Below, in pieces: positions 1-12,170 of a DNA stretch of 64,000 bases (positions are counted from its first letter, which is position 1; the number at the start of each line of letters is the position of its first letter). The stretch is from assembly GCA_001630475.1 (NCBI GenBank), contig KV419403.1:817806-881805 (forward strand), read 5' to 3'. Under the pieces are notes generated by a model. It was not told the DNA's origin. It made no database searches and saw nothing but the letters and a program-made list of their open reading frames with translations. Position numbers and translations under genes: made by a program. The DNA is from Sistotremastrum niveocremeum HHB9708 (taxonomy: Eukaryota > Basidiomycota > Agaricomycetes > Sistotremastrales > Sistotremastraceae).

Positions 1-655
1 NNNNNNNNNNNNNNNNNNNNNNNNNNNNNNNNNNNNNNNNNNNNNNNNNNNNNNNNNNNNNNNNNNNNNNNNNNNNNNNNNNNNNNNNNNNNNNNNNNNN
101 NNNNNNNNNNNNNNNNNNNNNNNNNNNNNNNNNNNNNNNNNNNNNNNNNNNNNNNNNNNNNNNNNNNNNNNNNNNNNNNNNNNNNNNNNNNNNNNNNNNN
201 NNNNNNNNNNNNNNNNNNNNNNNNNNNNNNNNNNNNNNNNNNNNNNNNNNNNNNNNNNNNNNNNNNNNNNNNNNNNNNNNNNNNNNNNNNNNNNNNNNNN
301 NNNNNNNNNNNNNNNNNNNNNNNNNNNNNNNNNNNNNNNNNNNNNNNNNNNNNNNNNNNNNNNNNNNNNNNNNNNNNNNNNNNNNNNNNNNNNNNNNNNN
401 NNNNNNNNNNNNNNNNNNNNNNNNNNNNNNNNNNNNNNNNNNNNNNNNNNNNNNNNNNNNNNNNNNNNNNNNNNNNNNNNNNNNNNNNNNNNNNNNNNNN
501 NNNNNNNNNNNNNNNNNNNNNNNNNNNNNNNNNNNNNNNNNNNNNNNNNNNNNNNNNNNNNNNNNNNNNNNNNNNNNNNNNNNNNNNNNNNNNNNNNNNN
601 NNNNNNNNNNNNNNNNNNNNNNNNNNNNNNNNNNNNNNNNNNNNNNNNNNNNNNN
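1..655. other. assembly gap (run of N)
   Basis: All bases are N. The gap truncates whatever gene ends just after it. Confidence 0.99.
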
Positions 656-832
656 GTTTGGGCGTTGCATCTAAGATTGGGAGGTGGAGATGTCGAGAGC
701 GATGCGGATGAGGACGCAATGATTGCGGTGAGGCTGGTTCATATGATCTTCTGGCGACGTCAATCCTCTCCAGATACTATACCTCCAAGCACATCAAATC
801 CTAAGAAACGAGGGCTGAGTTCGCACCACTGA
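656..832 (+). CDS. 3' end of an unidentified gene, cut by the gap
   Basis: A reading frame is open from the first known base to a TGA at 830-832 (58 codons). The peptide is acidic in the middle (ESDADEDA) and basic near the end (NPKKRG). I recognise no domain. It could be the C-terminal tail of a gene whose body lies in the gap, or chance openness of a short stretch. Confidence 0.3.
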   Translation, partial: VWALHLRLGGGDVESDADEDAMIAVRLVHMIFWRRQSSPDTIPPSTSNPKKRGLSSHH

Positions 833-2033
833 AACAGGCTATACGCGTCCTCTCGTTGACCGACACGCTATCCTGTGTTCTGTAATCATGCTCCTTGATG
901 ACTCGACGTACGTCCACCTGTCAAGAACTTCAGATCTACACCGTATATCTCTGTCAAATCGTGTCAATTAAGGTACCTAGTCTACTGCATCAGAAATAGA
1001 TTCTAATTTCCACTCCGTCCTCCACAAGACCTCTGCAATGCCCACATCCAATGATGAGAAACGGATCGTTACATTTTGAACGGCTCAGACAGTGGAGAAC
1101 CAGTACAATACAACAGCACTCTCCTCAACTACATTGTACTTCAACGATTCAATCATCCAAATTCACCCTTGCTTGTGCCGCTGAGCAGGTTTTTTTCAGA
1201 TGATATTATCATTCTCCTCCGCTCCAATTCGAAAATCAGGCATGTCTCCTGTATCTTATGGAGTTATGTAATACAATGCTCCAACATTCAAAGAACTCAG
1301 TTGTCTAATTGATCCGTAAGTGGTACTTTTACTATACTGCCTGCAATTGGAGTCCAATCGGCTTACGTGTGTCTTGAACATTACGAGATTACGACTCTGC
1401 TGAGCGAAGGTTTCCGGACGCCAAGAGAGTGGTTCTCGTAGTTCATATCAAAATGCATCGCATGTAGGCCAAACCTGAAACAAACCACGATAAAAATGCC
1501 AGCGACGGAGACGAGGGGAGACGAGGGGATTGAATAACTTGGCTAATAAAGTTCAAATGGCGGGTCAAAAAATTCAGAAATCAATGATAGATTTCATTGG
1601 ACACACCGGGTATGCGACTGTCAGATAGTTTAGCGTGGCCGATTCACTTCAACGACAGATGTGTTCCGCACAGCAGATGCTCGTGATCCAACTACGAGTT
1701 TTGCCTCCATCAAACCTGCGCCTGAGGACCCACAAGGAATTTCATGCTTTCAAGGGAGTTTGGATCAAACAAAGGGGCAAGGTTAGGCTCCTTGAAGTAT
1801 GATACAGGAGAGTCGTATACATGTAGTACTGTACACCCTCGACATATCGATCCAACCTACATCCGATAACTTGGCTGAACCGAAAAAGTGGTGTCGGCGA
1901 AACTCATCGGGTAACCTCTCGTGAGAAATGAAAACGTAAAATGTATTTTGATTTTTTTTACTAAGGACTCAGGGGCAACCGTAGCGGTCCCAGTCTGTGG
2001 GAGTGAGGGGCCTCACAAATCGCTATTCGGTCA
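833..2033. other. intergenic, nothing recognised
   Basis: No frame with family resemblance or plausible splice structure was found on either strand. Short T runs occur near 1948-1960. Confidence 0.5.
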
Positions 2034-2303
2034 TCAGCTGTGGTTGACGGCAAAAAGAAAAGAGCCAACTAGTATCAACGAGGCGTTAGAGTAATCAACG
2101 AGGTGCTCCATTGGAGCCAAAATCTTCAAAAACTCCGTCAAGTAAGGCGAGTTGCTATAAAGAAGATCGAGAGCATGCTCGGAGATGAAACGATTGACCC
2201 GGGCGCAAGAGGCCAGATCATTCTCCGATAGATGTTGGAAGGCCATCGCTACAAGTTCCGCGGTGATCCAAAAATACGAGCAACATGAGACTGAGCGATC
2301 CAT
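2034..2303 (-). pseudogene. F-box domain protein fragment
   Basis: The first ATG of the frame is at 2303, giving about 89 residues. An F-box-like segment fills residues 14-60: ITAELVAMAFQHLS, then NDLASCARVNRF and ALDLLYSN. This is a different F-box subfamily from the large genes later in the window; it resembles the agaricomycete type in which the F-box is followed by a long LRR-like body. Here the frame stops soon after the F-box and no downstream body was found, so it is probably a truncated copy. A very short functional adaptor cannot be excluded. Confidence 0.5.
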
Positions 2304-3112
2304 GTTACGAGCTAACAAGAATATGTGTGACGCGTTTGATCTCTGTTTTGGGCGATCAGGAATGGATCAGGGCTCCTGACTGCCGGCACCTACGGGTCCT
2401 CACAACCTCAGCGACCTTGATCTTGAATCTTGATATGGAGCGCAATTGGATGTACGAATGGCTACAGCCGCGGAGACGTTTTCAAGAACAAGAATGTCAA
2501 TTATTCACTTCCTCTAAAAGGGCAATGAGCATGCCAGTGAGCCGAGGTGACTGTAACAACGGATGGCTAAGATACCTCGAGGCGCACGATGTTGCCGGGA
2601 ACAAAAGTTCGGAGTTTGCCGATTACAGGTTGATCGTCACGGTGATCGATGATCTCACAAACCCGGGCCACGAGTTTCGTACGCGTTCGAGCACGTACTC
2701 GTCCGGGCCCGGGTTCACTCACCTGTAGCTTCTTTGATTTTCCTAGGGAATTTTTTACAATATCTGAAAGGCCTCGATGCACTATAAAAAGGGGCGCGAG
2801 ATTGTCTTCAGCTCCATTAAAGGTTCAAGCTTGGTTTTGGCATGAATTGCTTATCATTCGACCTGGGATCCCATTTCCATTTGCGCTGCAATAGAATTCA
2901 AACTGATCGGAAATATGTAGAACAGAGAGATCAAGAAAGCGCTCGCCGGCTAATCTAATTACAGGCTTCTTTGCTCTCGACTTTGAGCTTGCCCCTGAAC
3001 TACACCGCATTCATGATGCAATCGTATGCGTACTTAGCCACACACAGCCCGCAGCTCTCACGCAGAGCGCAGGACCTTGCACGTACCCATACGCACTCAT
3101 CGACGCTCTGGT
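2304..3112. other. intergenic between F-box fragment and Rho-like gene A
   Basis: A 147-codon plus-strand frame at 2285-2728 has no family resemblance and overlaps the F-box fragment; I take it as noise. The region includes the presumed promoter of gene A. Confidence 0.4.
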
Positions 3113-4018
3113 ATGTCTCTATCGACTCAATTCCCATTACTCGTTCCAATTCGTTTGTTGGGAGATAAAGGAAGTCTTAAGGTGTGGAAGCGTCTCGCAC
3201 CATATGCATGTTGATCACAAACTCAGACCATGAAACATCATACAGGAATCCTTACTTGGCGCTTACGTGTCAAAGCACTGTCGATACATCGATGGTTCTG
3301 GAGGGCAAAATCAGGTGCGTTCCGAACTATATGTATACCTCCAACCATGATCACTTAGACACCTTTGCAGCCAGTCCACCCGGATCATCTAGATACTCTC
3401 AAGGATCCCAAGGATTCTCCAGTTCAGATCATATTCCATGGGCGCGGTAGCGATTTCGTTACTTCGATCGTCTTGAGCAGGACTCCAGTATTCTCTTTCA
3501 TATCGCACGAGCTTGAAAGTAAGCATCACTAACCGCCTCGATACTGAAGGATTTCATTAATATGACTATTCTTATCAGCCGGGCCCATGAAGAAATTGTC
3601 ACCTTCTGTCATCATCATCTGCGTCAGCGTGAGATCGCGACCATCATTTCAAGAGATAAAGAGATCCTGGGGTCCGCCGTCGTCCAGGATTAAGCGTATC
3701 CGACGAGCCTGGGACAAGACCCCTATGGTCCTCGTTGGCACGGATATCGAATCACGAGCTGACCCTGAGATCGTGCATGGGCTGTTTATGAACGGCAACC
3801 ATGAGGGTCCGGTTCTTCACGAAGAAGGAGAGAGACTTGCGAGGGAAATCGGAGCCTCGAAGTATCTTGAGTGTTCACTTGGGGATAGAGGTCAAGTGAA
3901 ACAGGTTTTTGAAGAAGTACGTGATGGCATCGCGTCGGACAGTCATCACAAACTGACGCTTAATCGACAGGCATTCCGGCTCATTTCTACGAAGTGGTCC
4001 ACATGCTTCTTGCAATGA
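3113..4018 (+). CDS. Rho-like pseudo-GTPase A
   Basis: Five exons: 3113-3181, 3246-3314, 3371-3518, 3579-3916, 3971-4018; phases 0,0,1,0; about 223 residues. The order matches a Rho fold: strand 1 and P-loop remnant (IRLLGDKGSLK), helix 1 (ESLLGAYV), a G3-like segment (IIFHGRGSDF), strand 4 (SVIIICVSVRSRPSF), G4 region (VLVGTDIESRADPE) and the C-terminal half (EEGERLAREIGASKYLECS). Family knowledge: Rho proteins need GxxxxGK[ST], DxxG and TKxD. Here the P-loop keeps Gly and Lys but lacks the second Gly and the Ser/Thr, Asp57 is His, and TKLD reads TDIE. There is no CaaX box. Inferred to have lost normal GTP binding. It is the most isolated member, next to no other copy. Confidence 0.75.
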
Positions 4019-6503
4019 TTCGTTGAGTTGGGACTTATGGGATCGAGGCTCGCCTTTTGCGTACACGATAAATTATTGTATATCAGTATTCCTTTGAATT
4101 CGAAAGACTCATTCGGCTCATCCTAAAGAATTCGTTGGGGCGCATGTTTCAGGGTCTTATCGGATGTCAACATTGATACGACTGTCCTGTGTCGACTTTT
4201 GTCATACATGTAAGCCTGTATCTGTCGATATCGCTGGATCACACCGGAAGAAAGGACTACGAGAATCAAGCTAGCCACAGAAAAGGTAGTCGACAGGAAG
4301 GCTAGAACCATCAGGAATGAAGTAACGGCGCGATCGATAGGCAAGTTGCGCTATATCTCGGACTCAGGTAAAGGTGAAGGATGTACTTCTGGATCTACGG
4401 CCAGAAGCTATGCCACCACATGAGCCGCCTGGTGTCAAATTTCCTGTAAGGATAACGCACCTCAGGAATTTGCTTCCCCAAGTCTTCTCTTCGCCTTCGG
4501 ACGGCTTCCGAGTGCCGCTTCCGAGAACGCAGTAGAAATTATGACGCTAGGAGATGATACTGGATCGATGTTCGTCGTTCGAAGCTCTCAGTGTATACCT
4601 CTATTGACTCGGAAGGTCCTTCTTCCTTTACAGCTCGCTGCGTCTATAACCCCCACTGAGTCACCGGACCCGGCAATAACAAGCAGAATTGCCGTACGAG
4701 ACGCGTCGGCGGTGAGAGTCACGAGGAGGAGCATGGCTTTATGGATAGGGGAAGCTTCTTCCGTCGTTCGGCTCTTCGCGTCACGCGATAGCACGAGATC
4801 GCTCTCGATCAGACTGAAGGATGTCATCGAGTAATTCGGCATCGGCTCGGTTTCATCGCCAGTGATGGTTTGACAAGGTTCCGAAGAATCGAGGGAGAGT
4901 AAATCAAAGAACAAGGGTCGATTAGCAAGCAGATAGGAATTGAATGGAAGCCTGCAAGACGGCATAGGACGGGCGCCTGTGGAGGCAAGGTGAAATTCGG
5001 AGTGGCTGTGGGAGAAGATAGACTATCGAAAACAGAAGATAAGCGCAGGATAAATGACGGTAATCTCAATGATGGCTCACAGCTTCATCCTCCCCTCGAC
5101 ATGCGTCAACCCCATCCATCAACATTGACTTGGCTGCGAGCGACACAATGCGAGAGTCGTGGGAAGCAGACTCGTGATACTGTGCCAAATACGTTCAGTA
5201 AAGAGGTATATGGTGCGCGACCGAAATGTCGGAACATGGGATAGACCTACGCAGTATGCGACCCCTATCCTCTTCATTCCACCACCGTACAACAAGGATA
5301 CCGCATGGTAAAGCTCGCGGATCGATGATATACTACCAAGTAATGTAGCGGTGATGAAAAAGAGCCGGGTGAAGAGATATGGCAAGGGCGCAAAGATCAC
5401 ATTCTCGGGAGGTCGGCTGAGATGGCAGTCTTGAATCCAATGATTGCAACAGAGCGGCCGGGACAGGTTCTCATGATAGCAGACGAGTTGCGAAAGACGC
5501 GAGATCCTTCTTCTTGAATGAATCAGCCAAGGACTTGCGATGCATAAGAAGATAGCTCACCCTTTACGTGTCAGCCACCCTGCCCCGTTCTCATGAGTAT
5601 CCGATCTCCTAAGTTTGCTACATGGTTGGTTTGAGACGCTGGGTAGTCTTCTGACGCTTCTATATGGCCGTCGAAGCCCTTGTCTTGCAGGGACAATCCT
5701 TCATGCGAAGGTTGTCGCAGGTGTCGACGGTTGAAATATAAGCGGCTTCGACGCGTCGACGGCGGCATGCCTTGCAAGCGGATGTAGGGCTTTGGACAGT
5801 CAATATTGGACTTTGATGGGTTCTGAACCGTAACGTTCTATGTTCCACGGTTGAACGTTGAGTGAGCTAGTGTCAAATAATCGAGGCTTACCTTGCAACG
5901 AGCGAGACCGAATTGGATGGCACAGCTATCTGTACCACCCTTTATCTCTCCTAAACTCGATTGAGGGGATCACTTCATAATAAAAGCCACAAGATCATAG
6001 CGGAAATGAAAATGCTATAGCCTGTTCACTGCGAGGTCACGGTCAGCGCGATGCCTCACTCTGTAGCGAGTAAGGATGAACATACAGTACTCAGAGCTCA
6101 TACGTAAGTGAGTGGACGTTTCGATGCCTCCCATGGCTGATGTCTATCAGACACAGGTCGTTGAGTTCGTGGGTGAGCGCAGAGCTAGAGCGAGTAGTCT
6201 CGAGTAGAGCAGCGGACGTATCGGACATAAGAAAAATTCTTTGCTTCCACTGACTCGCCAACCTCAAGCTCGATGAAATCAAAGCACTATTCATAACAGA
6301 TGTATCGAAAACCAGCTCCTCGTACAGTGAACGGGGTCGTCGAGTGGGGTATAGAATATATGAATAAAGATTATGATCATATATGTAAGATTATTGAGCA
6401 CGTCGCACGGCCGCGCTCAAGCCCTCGTCGACTCAACCGCTATCACGATTACGATCGTCAATATCGGAAGACGCAGGATGTAGAAACGCAAATTCATACC
6501 TGC
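4019..6503. other. intergenic; possible broken membrane-protein gene on the minus strand
   Basis: On the minus strand, 4123-4344 encodes a hydrophobic helix (VTSFLMVLAFLSTTFSVASL) followed by a basic tail; 4588-4965 and 5119-5400 hold further hydrophobic stretches. I could not join them by consistent splice phases, so a decayed or badly modelled membrane-protein gene is possible but unproven. 5400-6500 shows nothing recognisable. Confidence 0.25.
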
Positions 6504-8181
6504 CTATATAATACCACTCCATATATCCGGGTCCGAGTCGTTATCACTTGACCCAGTAACATTACCGTCCTCGGCCTCATACATAGTCACCATGCGCGAT
6601 ACCTTCCGCAGAGTACTCTTCCTCAATTTGCGATCTTGAGGCTCCATTCGTTTTTCTTTCTTCCGATCGAGGGTCATCTTTAATTCTTCGAGATCATTGG
6701 CCCACTGCTTTCGGTCCGTCAACATCTTCTTCAAGCGAATATGATCAAATTGTGAGCCCTGTATATCGAGTGATCGAAGCTTAGGGCAAGGTCGGTTTTC
6801 GATAGAGGAGTCTTTGACCGCTCGAAGTGCCGTAATGGCACTGTCGGCGACGTATGCCCGAACGGTGAGTTTTTCCACATTTCGGAATACTTTGAAAAGA
6901 CTGTGCATGACGGCTGTAGTTGGAATAAATCTCGAATTGATGGTGGCATCAAGGAGTTTATCGAACATTATCGAAGTTAAATCTGCGAGAAGGGCGTTGC
7001 CCTGAGGATATATGACTTCGGCCCGGTCATTCGGTGTGAGCAAGAGGTGATCCCCTTCGTTGAATTGAAGGCGATAAGACGGTGAATCGGCAGTTTGGAA
7101 AAAGAGAAGGAAGGCCGGGAATGGGACGTACTCGTCCGTATGGACATCGATACGAAGAGTATGAGCTGAGCGAAGATTGTCCGCAACGAATCTCGGGAGA
7201 GACTCGAAAATCGAGTCATCCTCTCGTCTCGCAATCGAGAGGACGACGGACGAAGAGGAAGGGAAGCGGATCCTTCGCAAGATTTGGTCCGCAAATTGAT
7301 CCGAGCACCAGTGTATTTTGAAGTGCTTCAGATTCGGAAGACTTGTTGGGGGGTCATTCAATTTGGATGCGGCGACCTCGGCGTCGTCGTCTTCATCGCG
7401 TATGTATCGGCGATCACGATGATACAGAACAATATCCTCCAACATTTGAGCCGCACCTAGAAATCCAAGGATTTCAGATAATGTGAGATCTGAGCTGTTG
7501 ACAATGACATCAGTCAGGCGGTGCCAGCTCGGCCGGAAGGCTTTCAAAGATATGTTTCGGACGTTGATGTTGGAGAGCTCTGGGAAGTCAAGTGAGATGT
7601 CTGACCGCACGAATCCATTGAACCGCAGCTCGAGTTCCCTCAGCTTCGGTTTCGACATTTTCTTGGTCAAAAGCGAAAATACCCAAGATATCAAACCCGC
7701 CGGGGCACATTTATCTGTGTACCAGCCGTGACACCACTCGATACTGATCCGTTCCACGGTTTCCAGTGTGTCGGACAGAGTTAGCCCGAATGCCGGAAAT
7801 TCATCTGCGTTCCAGGCCCGTTCGTCGATGGCTATTGAGAGCGGCATCTGTCGACGACGGGCCATGTACATCAGGATCGTTGTCCGCGGCCAACGGAAGT
7901 GAATTTGAGACCAAAGGGTAGGGTGATCGAGTGCCACTCGTCTCCATTTCTTGCATCTAAATCAGGGTGAGATAAAAAGGGTCATGATTCTGCCCAGCCT
8001 CCTTTAACAGAAGGGAACGAACGTACATGGATGAGATAACGACGGCATCGAAAGGGAGAGGTTTCGGATTCCATATGATACTGATTTGACCAAGCGACTG
8101 AAGTTCCTCAGTGAACACGTAATCCCACATTATCATGCGTAGAACGTCTTCCGATAGCCGTTTGTTCACATCGTATGGCAT
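6504..8181 (-). CDS. F-box-like protein 1
   Basis: Two exons, 8181-8027 and 7956-6504, phase 2, 535 residues; the exon sum is a multiple of three. Exon 1 holds the first half of the F-box (LSEDVLRMIMWDYVF...ELQSL). The intron splits the box, and exon 2 resumes with CKKWRRVALDHPTLWSQIHF. The remaining 450 residues are leucine-rich with irregular repeats, the presumed substrate-binding part. The tail is basic then acidic (MYEAEDGN, SDNDSDPD). F-box proteins usually bridge Skp1 of an SCF ubiquitin ligase to a substrate; no substrate can be inferred. It is a tandem paralogue of the next gene on the same strand and appears intact. Confidence 0.8.
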
Positions 8182-8827
8182 GTCGTTCGATTGCGAGACG
8201 AATTACTGGATGAGAGGAGTTGTGACGTAAGAAAGTCTTGGAAGGGTATCCCAATGTTCTGATGCTTGATGACTCTTATCAAACTGGGTTTCAGAGCCTG
8301 CAGGGCTGAGCGTTGAAGCTAGGTAGGACAAGTACGCGTCGACGCGGTCTGTCGGAGACTCAAATGGATCGCGGTAACGTGATCATGACGTCAACCAAAA
8401 ACTCTGTTGCTTGCTCTATTGCGAATTGATTTGTAACTGGAACCTGGTGACTCTAGCTGTCTTCTCGAGTGAATTGTTCTGAGCTGTTGATAAGGATCGA
8501 GTATATTATATCGGTCAGGGAGAACAAAGGGAAAAGGACGGGCGGCATACTGTAACAGTACAGTGGGTACAAATTAACGAGCCTGGAAATATATCAGGCA
8601 AGCCTGACTCTGCAAGAAAGGGTAAAGATTGATTCGAGGATAAGGCACGTAACTTGACCGGATTTTAGAATTAAGACATTAAGTAAGTCAAGTACGTCCC
8701 AAGCACTTGGATAGGAAGGGCATCCGATTTCTTTTCTGCACTGTTAAACTGACGTGTATCATTACGGATCATGCCAATGAGTGGATGAGTCTTACTTACA
8801 TCATCATAATACTATCCCCACGACCTC
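8182..8827. other. intergenic between F-box genes 1 and 2
   Basis: No gene seen. It should contain the promoter of F-box gene 1 and the 3' end of F-box gene 2. Confidence 0.5.
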
Positions 8828-10496
8828 TCACAAGTCGGAATCACTGTCATTGGTGTCCCGCCATTCTCCCTCCTTGGCCTCGTAAAGAGTGACCAATCCA
8901 GCAACGCTTCGCAATGCTTTTCGCCTCACATTTCCTACGTTCTCTTCACAGCTTTCAAACATCCGAGGATCGATCGTGACCTGCAGGTGGCGTAGATCAG
9001 GGGCCCATTCTCGCCGGTTGATGAGTGTTTTCTTCAGGGTGACCGGATCAAAGCGACATTCGCGGAAATCTAGTTTCCGGAGAGCGGGGCAGGGGTGACG
9101 GTGATCGCTGTCTCCCGGGTCTGAAGCGAGAGCTTCTATGACATTTTCCGCTCTCTTGGCTCGAAAGGTGAGATTTTGAACGGTCTGGAACTCTCGGAAG
9201 AGCTTTCTCATTATTGAGGCATCCGAAGAGTATGCTGAATAGATGGAAACATCCACGAGGCAATGAAACGATTGTTGACCTAAGGAATCGAATATCTCGT
9301 CGGCTTGTTCTTGGCTGTAGCAATCCTGGATTTCGGAATCCATGTCGGAAAGTCCTCGAGGTTCATTGAATTTGATCTCGTAGGACGGAGAATCTATCGA
9401 GTTGAATGAGAAGGCGCAATCTGAACGCTCGGCCTCAATGTCAAGAACAACGACCGAGCGGAGAACGCCAAGAAGGTAGTTTGGAAACGTCTCGATGAAT
9501 CCTGCACCCTGCCTCCTGCAAATGCAAAATTCGACCAAAGAGGTGGAAGGGAAAGTGATGGCGCGGAGAATGCTCTCTGCGAGTGTGACTGGACACCATG
9601 CTATTTGGAACTTGTTCACCTTCGGGAGGAAGGTGGGAGACAGCTGCGTGTCCCCGGCAATGTCATCATATTCCTTGTCTTCGGGAACGTCTTCCTCCTC
9701 GTAGTGAACGAGCTCAATACTTTCTAGATTTTGAGCCGCCATCAAGAAGTCGATGACTTCTGAGTCGTCCAGATCATGGCTCCTCGCCTTGACACGTTCG
9801 AGACGTCCCCAGTTAGACTTGACAGCTCTGAGGGATACAGAGTTGAAGCGAATATCGGAGAGCTTCGGCAGATTAGGAGTCTTCTCCGCGTCTTCCGCAC
9901 GCTCGTAGAGATCACAGTGGAGTTGCCACAGTCTCGGAGCTGCAGTGTCCCCACTGTGAACTCGAGTGACCCAATCCAAAAAATCCGTGGTTTCTTTGCG
10001 AGAATTGTAATCCAGATATAGGGAGTTGCCACATTCGATACTGAGGCGCTCCACGCGGGATAACGAATTGAGTAAGGTTGGCTCGTGGATGGCGAAGTTC
10101 TTGGATGTAACAGAGTACGAGTTGATTCCGATAGACAGTATATGTGTCTTACAACGGCTCGTATACATCCGGATAGTGTCTGTCGGCCAGCTGAGGTGAA
10201 TCTGCGACCATATACGAGGATAGTTAAGAGCAACAGTTCGCCATCTTTGACATCTGTTCATAATGGTCAGCCTCCAATTAGAGAGAGGATTAACATGCGA
10301 ACATAGAGGAAACTAGGACTGCTTTGAACTGGCGACGTCTCCAAGATGGCCTATGCGCATCCCAGTTCGATCTATACGTAGGGATCTGAACGCGCACGAG
10401 CGATTGAAGATCGTCTTCAAATACGAACTCCCACATGACCATAGTGAGAAGATCGTCAGGCAAACGTTTTGTGAAGTCGGTCCGGAGTCTTTTCAT
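8828..10496 (-). CDS. F-box-like protein 2
   Basis: Exons 10496-10303 and 10253-8828, phase 2, 539 residues. Exon 1 carries RLPDDLLTMVMWEFVFEDDL; exon 2 opens with CQRWRTVALNYPRIWSQIHL. The leucine-rich body follows, and the end is acidic (LYEAKEGEW, NDSDSDL). The architecture matches the neighbouring F-box gene, and both share the segment CPxLRxLDxxxxxFDxxxLKK near residue 430. Start at 10496 is the first ATG and directly precedes the box. Probable SCF adaptor by family; substrate unknown. The frame is uninterrupted. Confidence 0.8.
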
Positions 10497-11074
10497 CGCT
10501 GTTGATGTTGGAGCGTTGTTCGTTCAACTTCGTTGATGCAGCTTACTATAGTAGACTGTCAATCAGTCTACGGAGATTTTCAAGGAAGACCGGAGATTGA
10601 TGTACACACACTCAGTGTACGAATAACGCAAGGGCTGACTGACTTGCAGTGCTTGGATACTGGTAGTATTGCGAGCAGAGATGGCTGTGTTTGTGGCTGT
10701 GAGCCTCCTTGCGCAACTCGTCGGAGTTCAAAACCCAAATGTGTCATCTGTACAGAGGAGACTCGCACGCCAGGGGCTGAAATTTATTCATCTCGTTCTA
10801 ACTCTCTCTCTCTCATCTGCAATTTTTTTTGTGATATTGCCGGACAGAAAAGAAGAAACCCCGGAAGTCTATCGAGTCCCTTTCCTTTGTTCTCGTTTTC
10901 CTGCCAGTGCTTCCTGTAGGCTTTCGCACGGCATCTTGATTGACGTAACCTGCCCCGCGTTTCGGCGCTTTCTTCCTTTCTTTCCTGCAAGCCTTAGTCG
11001 TCCAGCAGCGGAAAGCTTGAATTCTAGCTATAGTAAATCGTCAACCCTCTCGATGACGAAGACTCATTCTCGTC
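10497..11074. other. divergent promoter region between F-box gene 2 and Rho-like gene B
   Basis: The two genes diverge from here. Plus-strand frames are open by chance across CT-rich sequence (CTCTCTCTCTC near 10803-10816), typical of fungal promoters. Confidence 0.45.
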
Positions 11075-12170
11075 ATGCCTGAAATATCTTGGGATGACTT
11101 TGTGAATTACGTTGCGAGGGAAGGTCTATCTCAACCGGCCGCCATAGAGCTTGAAATCATCGGAAGTGAAAGTAGCCTGAATGTGCGTCTTCTATTCAAA
11201 AAATTCAGATTGATTCAAACCGCTCAGACTCACTGGCACAACGAAGTTCCGACAATCTTTGTGTACGCGTCTGGTGCAGAACGCGTTCAATTACAACAAA
11301 CCGCAGGAAGTCCTCGAGGATGGGGGCTCGGATCGTGTCAGCACCTTCACCCCATGGAACTCCTCATACATGGCTAAGCCGAACGTCATCTGCAGCCGCG
11401 GTCTATCAAGGCGATGCTTCACCGAGCTATCATCCGGAACCGGCATCCGATTCGGTTCCAGTTGTGGTGCTGTCCTCCTAAAGGTGTCATCAAATCTAGG
11501 AGAGGGAAAGCAGCGAAGTTAGAGTGTATTCCTCCTGAATTCGATTACTATCTTTCTTATGTTGGGGGTACGTATGACATATGGCATTGGCAATCATCAG
11601 TAACTCGACTAACTTACTCTAAAAGGCGGCGGCGAATACTCTCTCAGTCATTCAGCAATACTCTGTTTCAATGTGACATCCCGACTGTCGCTCGAAGCAG
11701 CCCAAGCTCAATGGGCAGAAGAGCGGCCAAGCACCCGTAGGCAAGGCCTCGGAGCTTCGGATCGCAATATATTACCTGTTGTGGTCGTTGGCTTTGGCAT
11801 CGAGTCGAGATCGGATCCCGAAATAATGCACCAAGCACTGACGAGCGATAATAATGACGGTCCGGTACTTCCAGAGGAAGGCGAACTTCTTGCGCGTAAA
11901 ATGGGAGCCAGTAAATATATCGAATGTTCGGGGGATGATCCGCAACAGCTCGATGGAGTATTGCGAGAGGTGTGCATGGATATTGATTCTGTATCAGATT
12001 GAAAGTTTAATTTCTCTTGCTTGATTTATTAGGCGATGCGTCTGGGTTGGAACCACCAGAGACGTCGATTTGAAGGATCTGCCATCGACCGTGCTCGAAG
12101 GCGATGCACTACAATGTGGTCTGTCTTTCGTTTGTTATGGTCTTGTGGTTGTGCTATTGCAAGGGCCTAG
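11075..12170 (+). CDS. Rho-like pseudo-GTPase B
   Basis: Exons 11075-11182, 11247-11336, 11396-11567, 11626-11969, 12033-12170; phases 0,0,1,0; about 283 residues. Visible in order: strand 1 and P-loop position (IELEIIGSESSLN, no Gly-Lys-Ser/Thr), helix 1 (SLCTRLVQNAF), the G3 position (IRFQLWCCPPKG, where Rho has W/F-DTAGQ-E), strand 4 (AILCFNVTSRLSLEAAQ), G4 (VVVVGFGIESRSDPE instead of VGTKLDLRxD), then EEGELLARKMGASKYIEC and AMRLGWN. The tail is basic and Arg-rich, without CaaX. All splice sites are GT-AG. The Rho scaffold is established by alignment; loss of nucleotide binding is inferred. Confidence 0.8.

Noticed and set aside
4123-5400. A four-helix membrane protein gene
   Set aside because: Hydrophobic frames could not be joined with consistent phases; kept only as a note.
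5571-5848. Zn2Cys6-like cysteines (CKACRRRR)
   Set aside because: The six-Cys spacing of fungal zinc clusters is not met.
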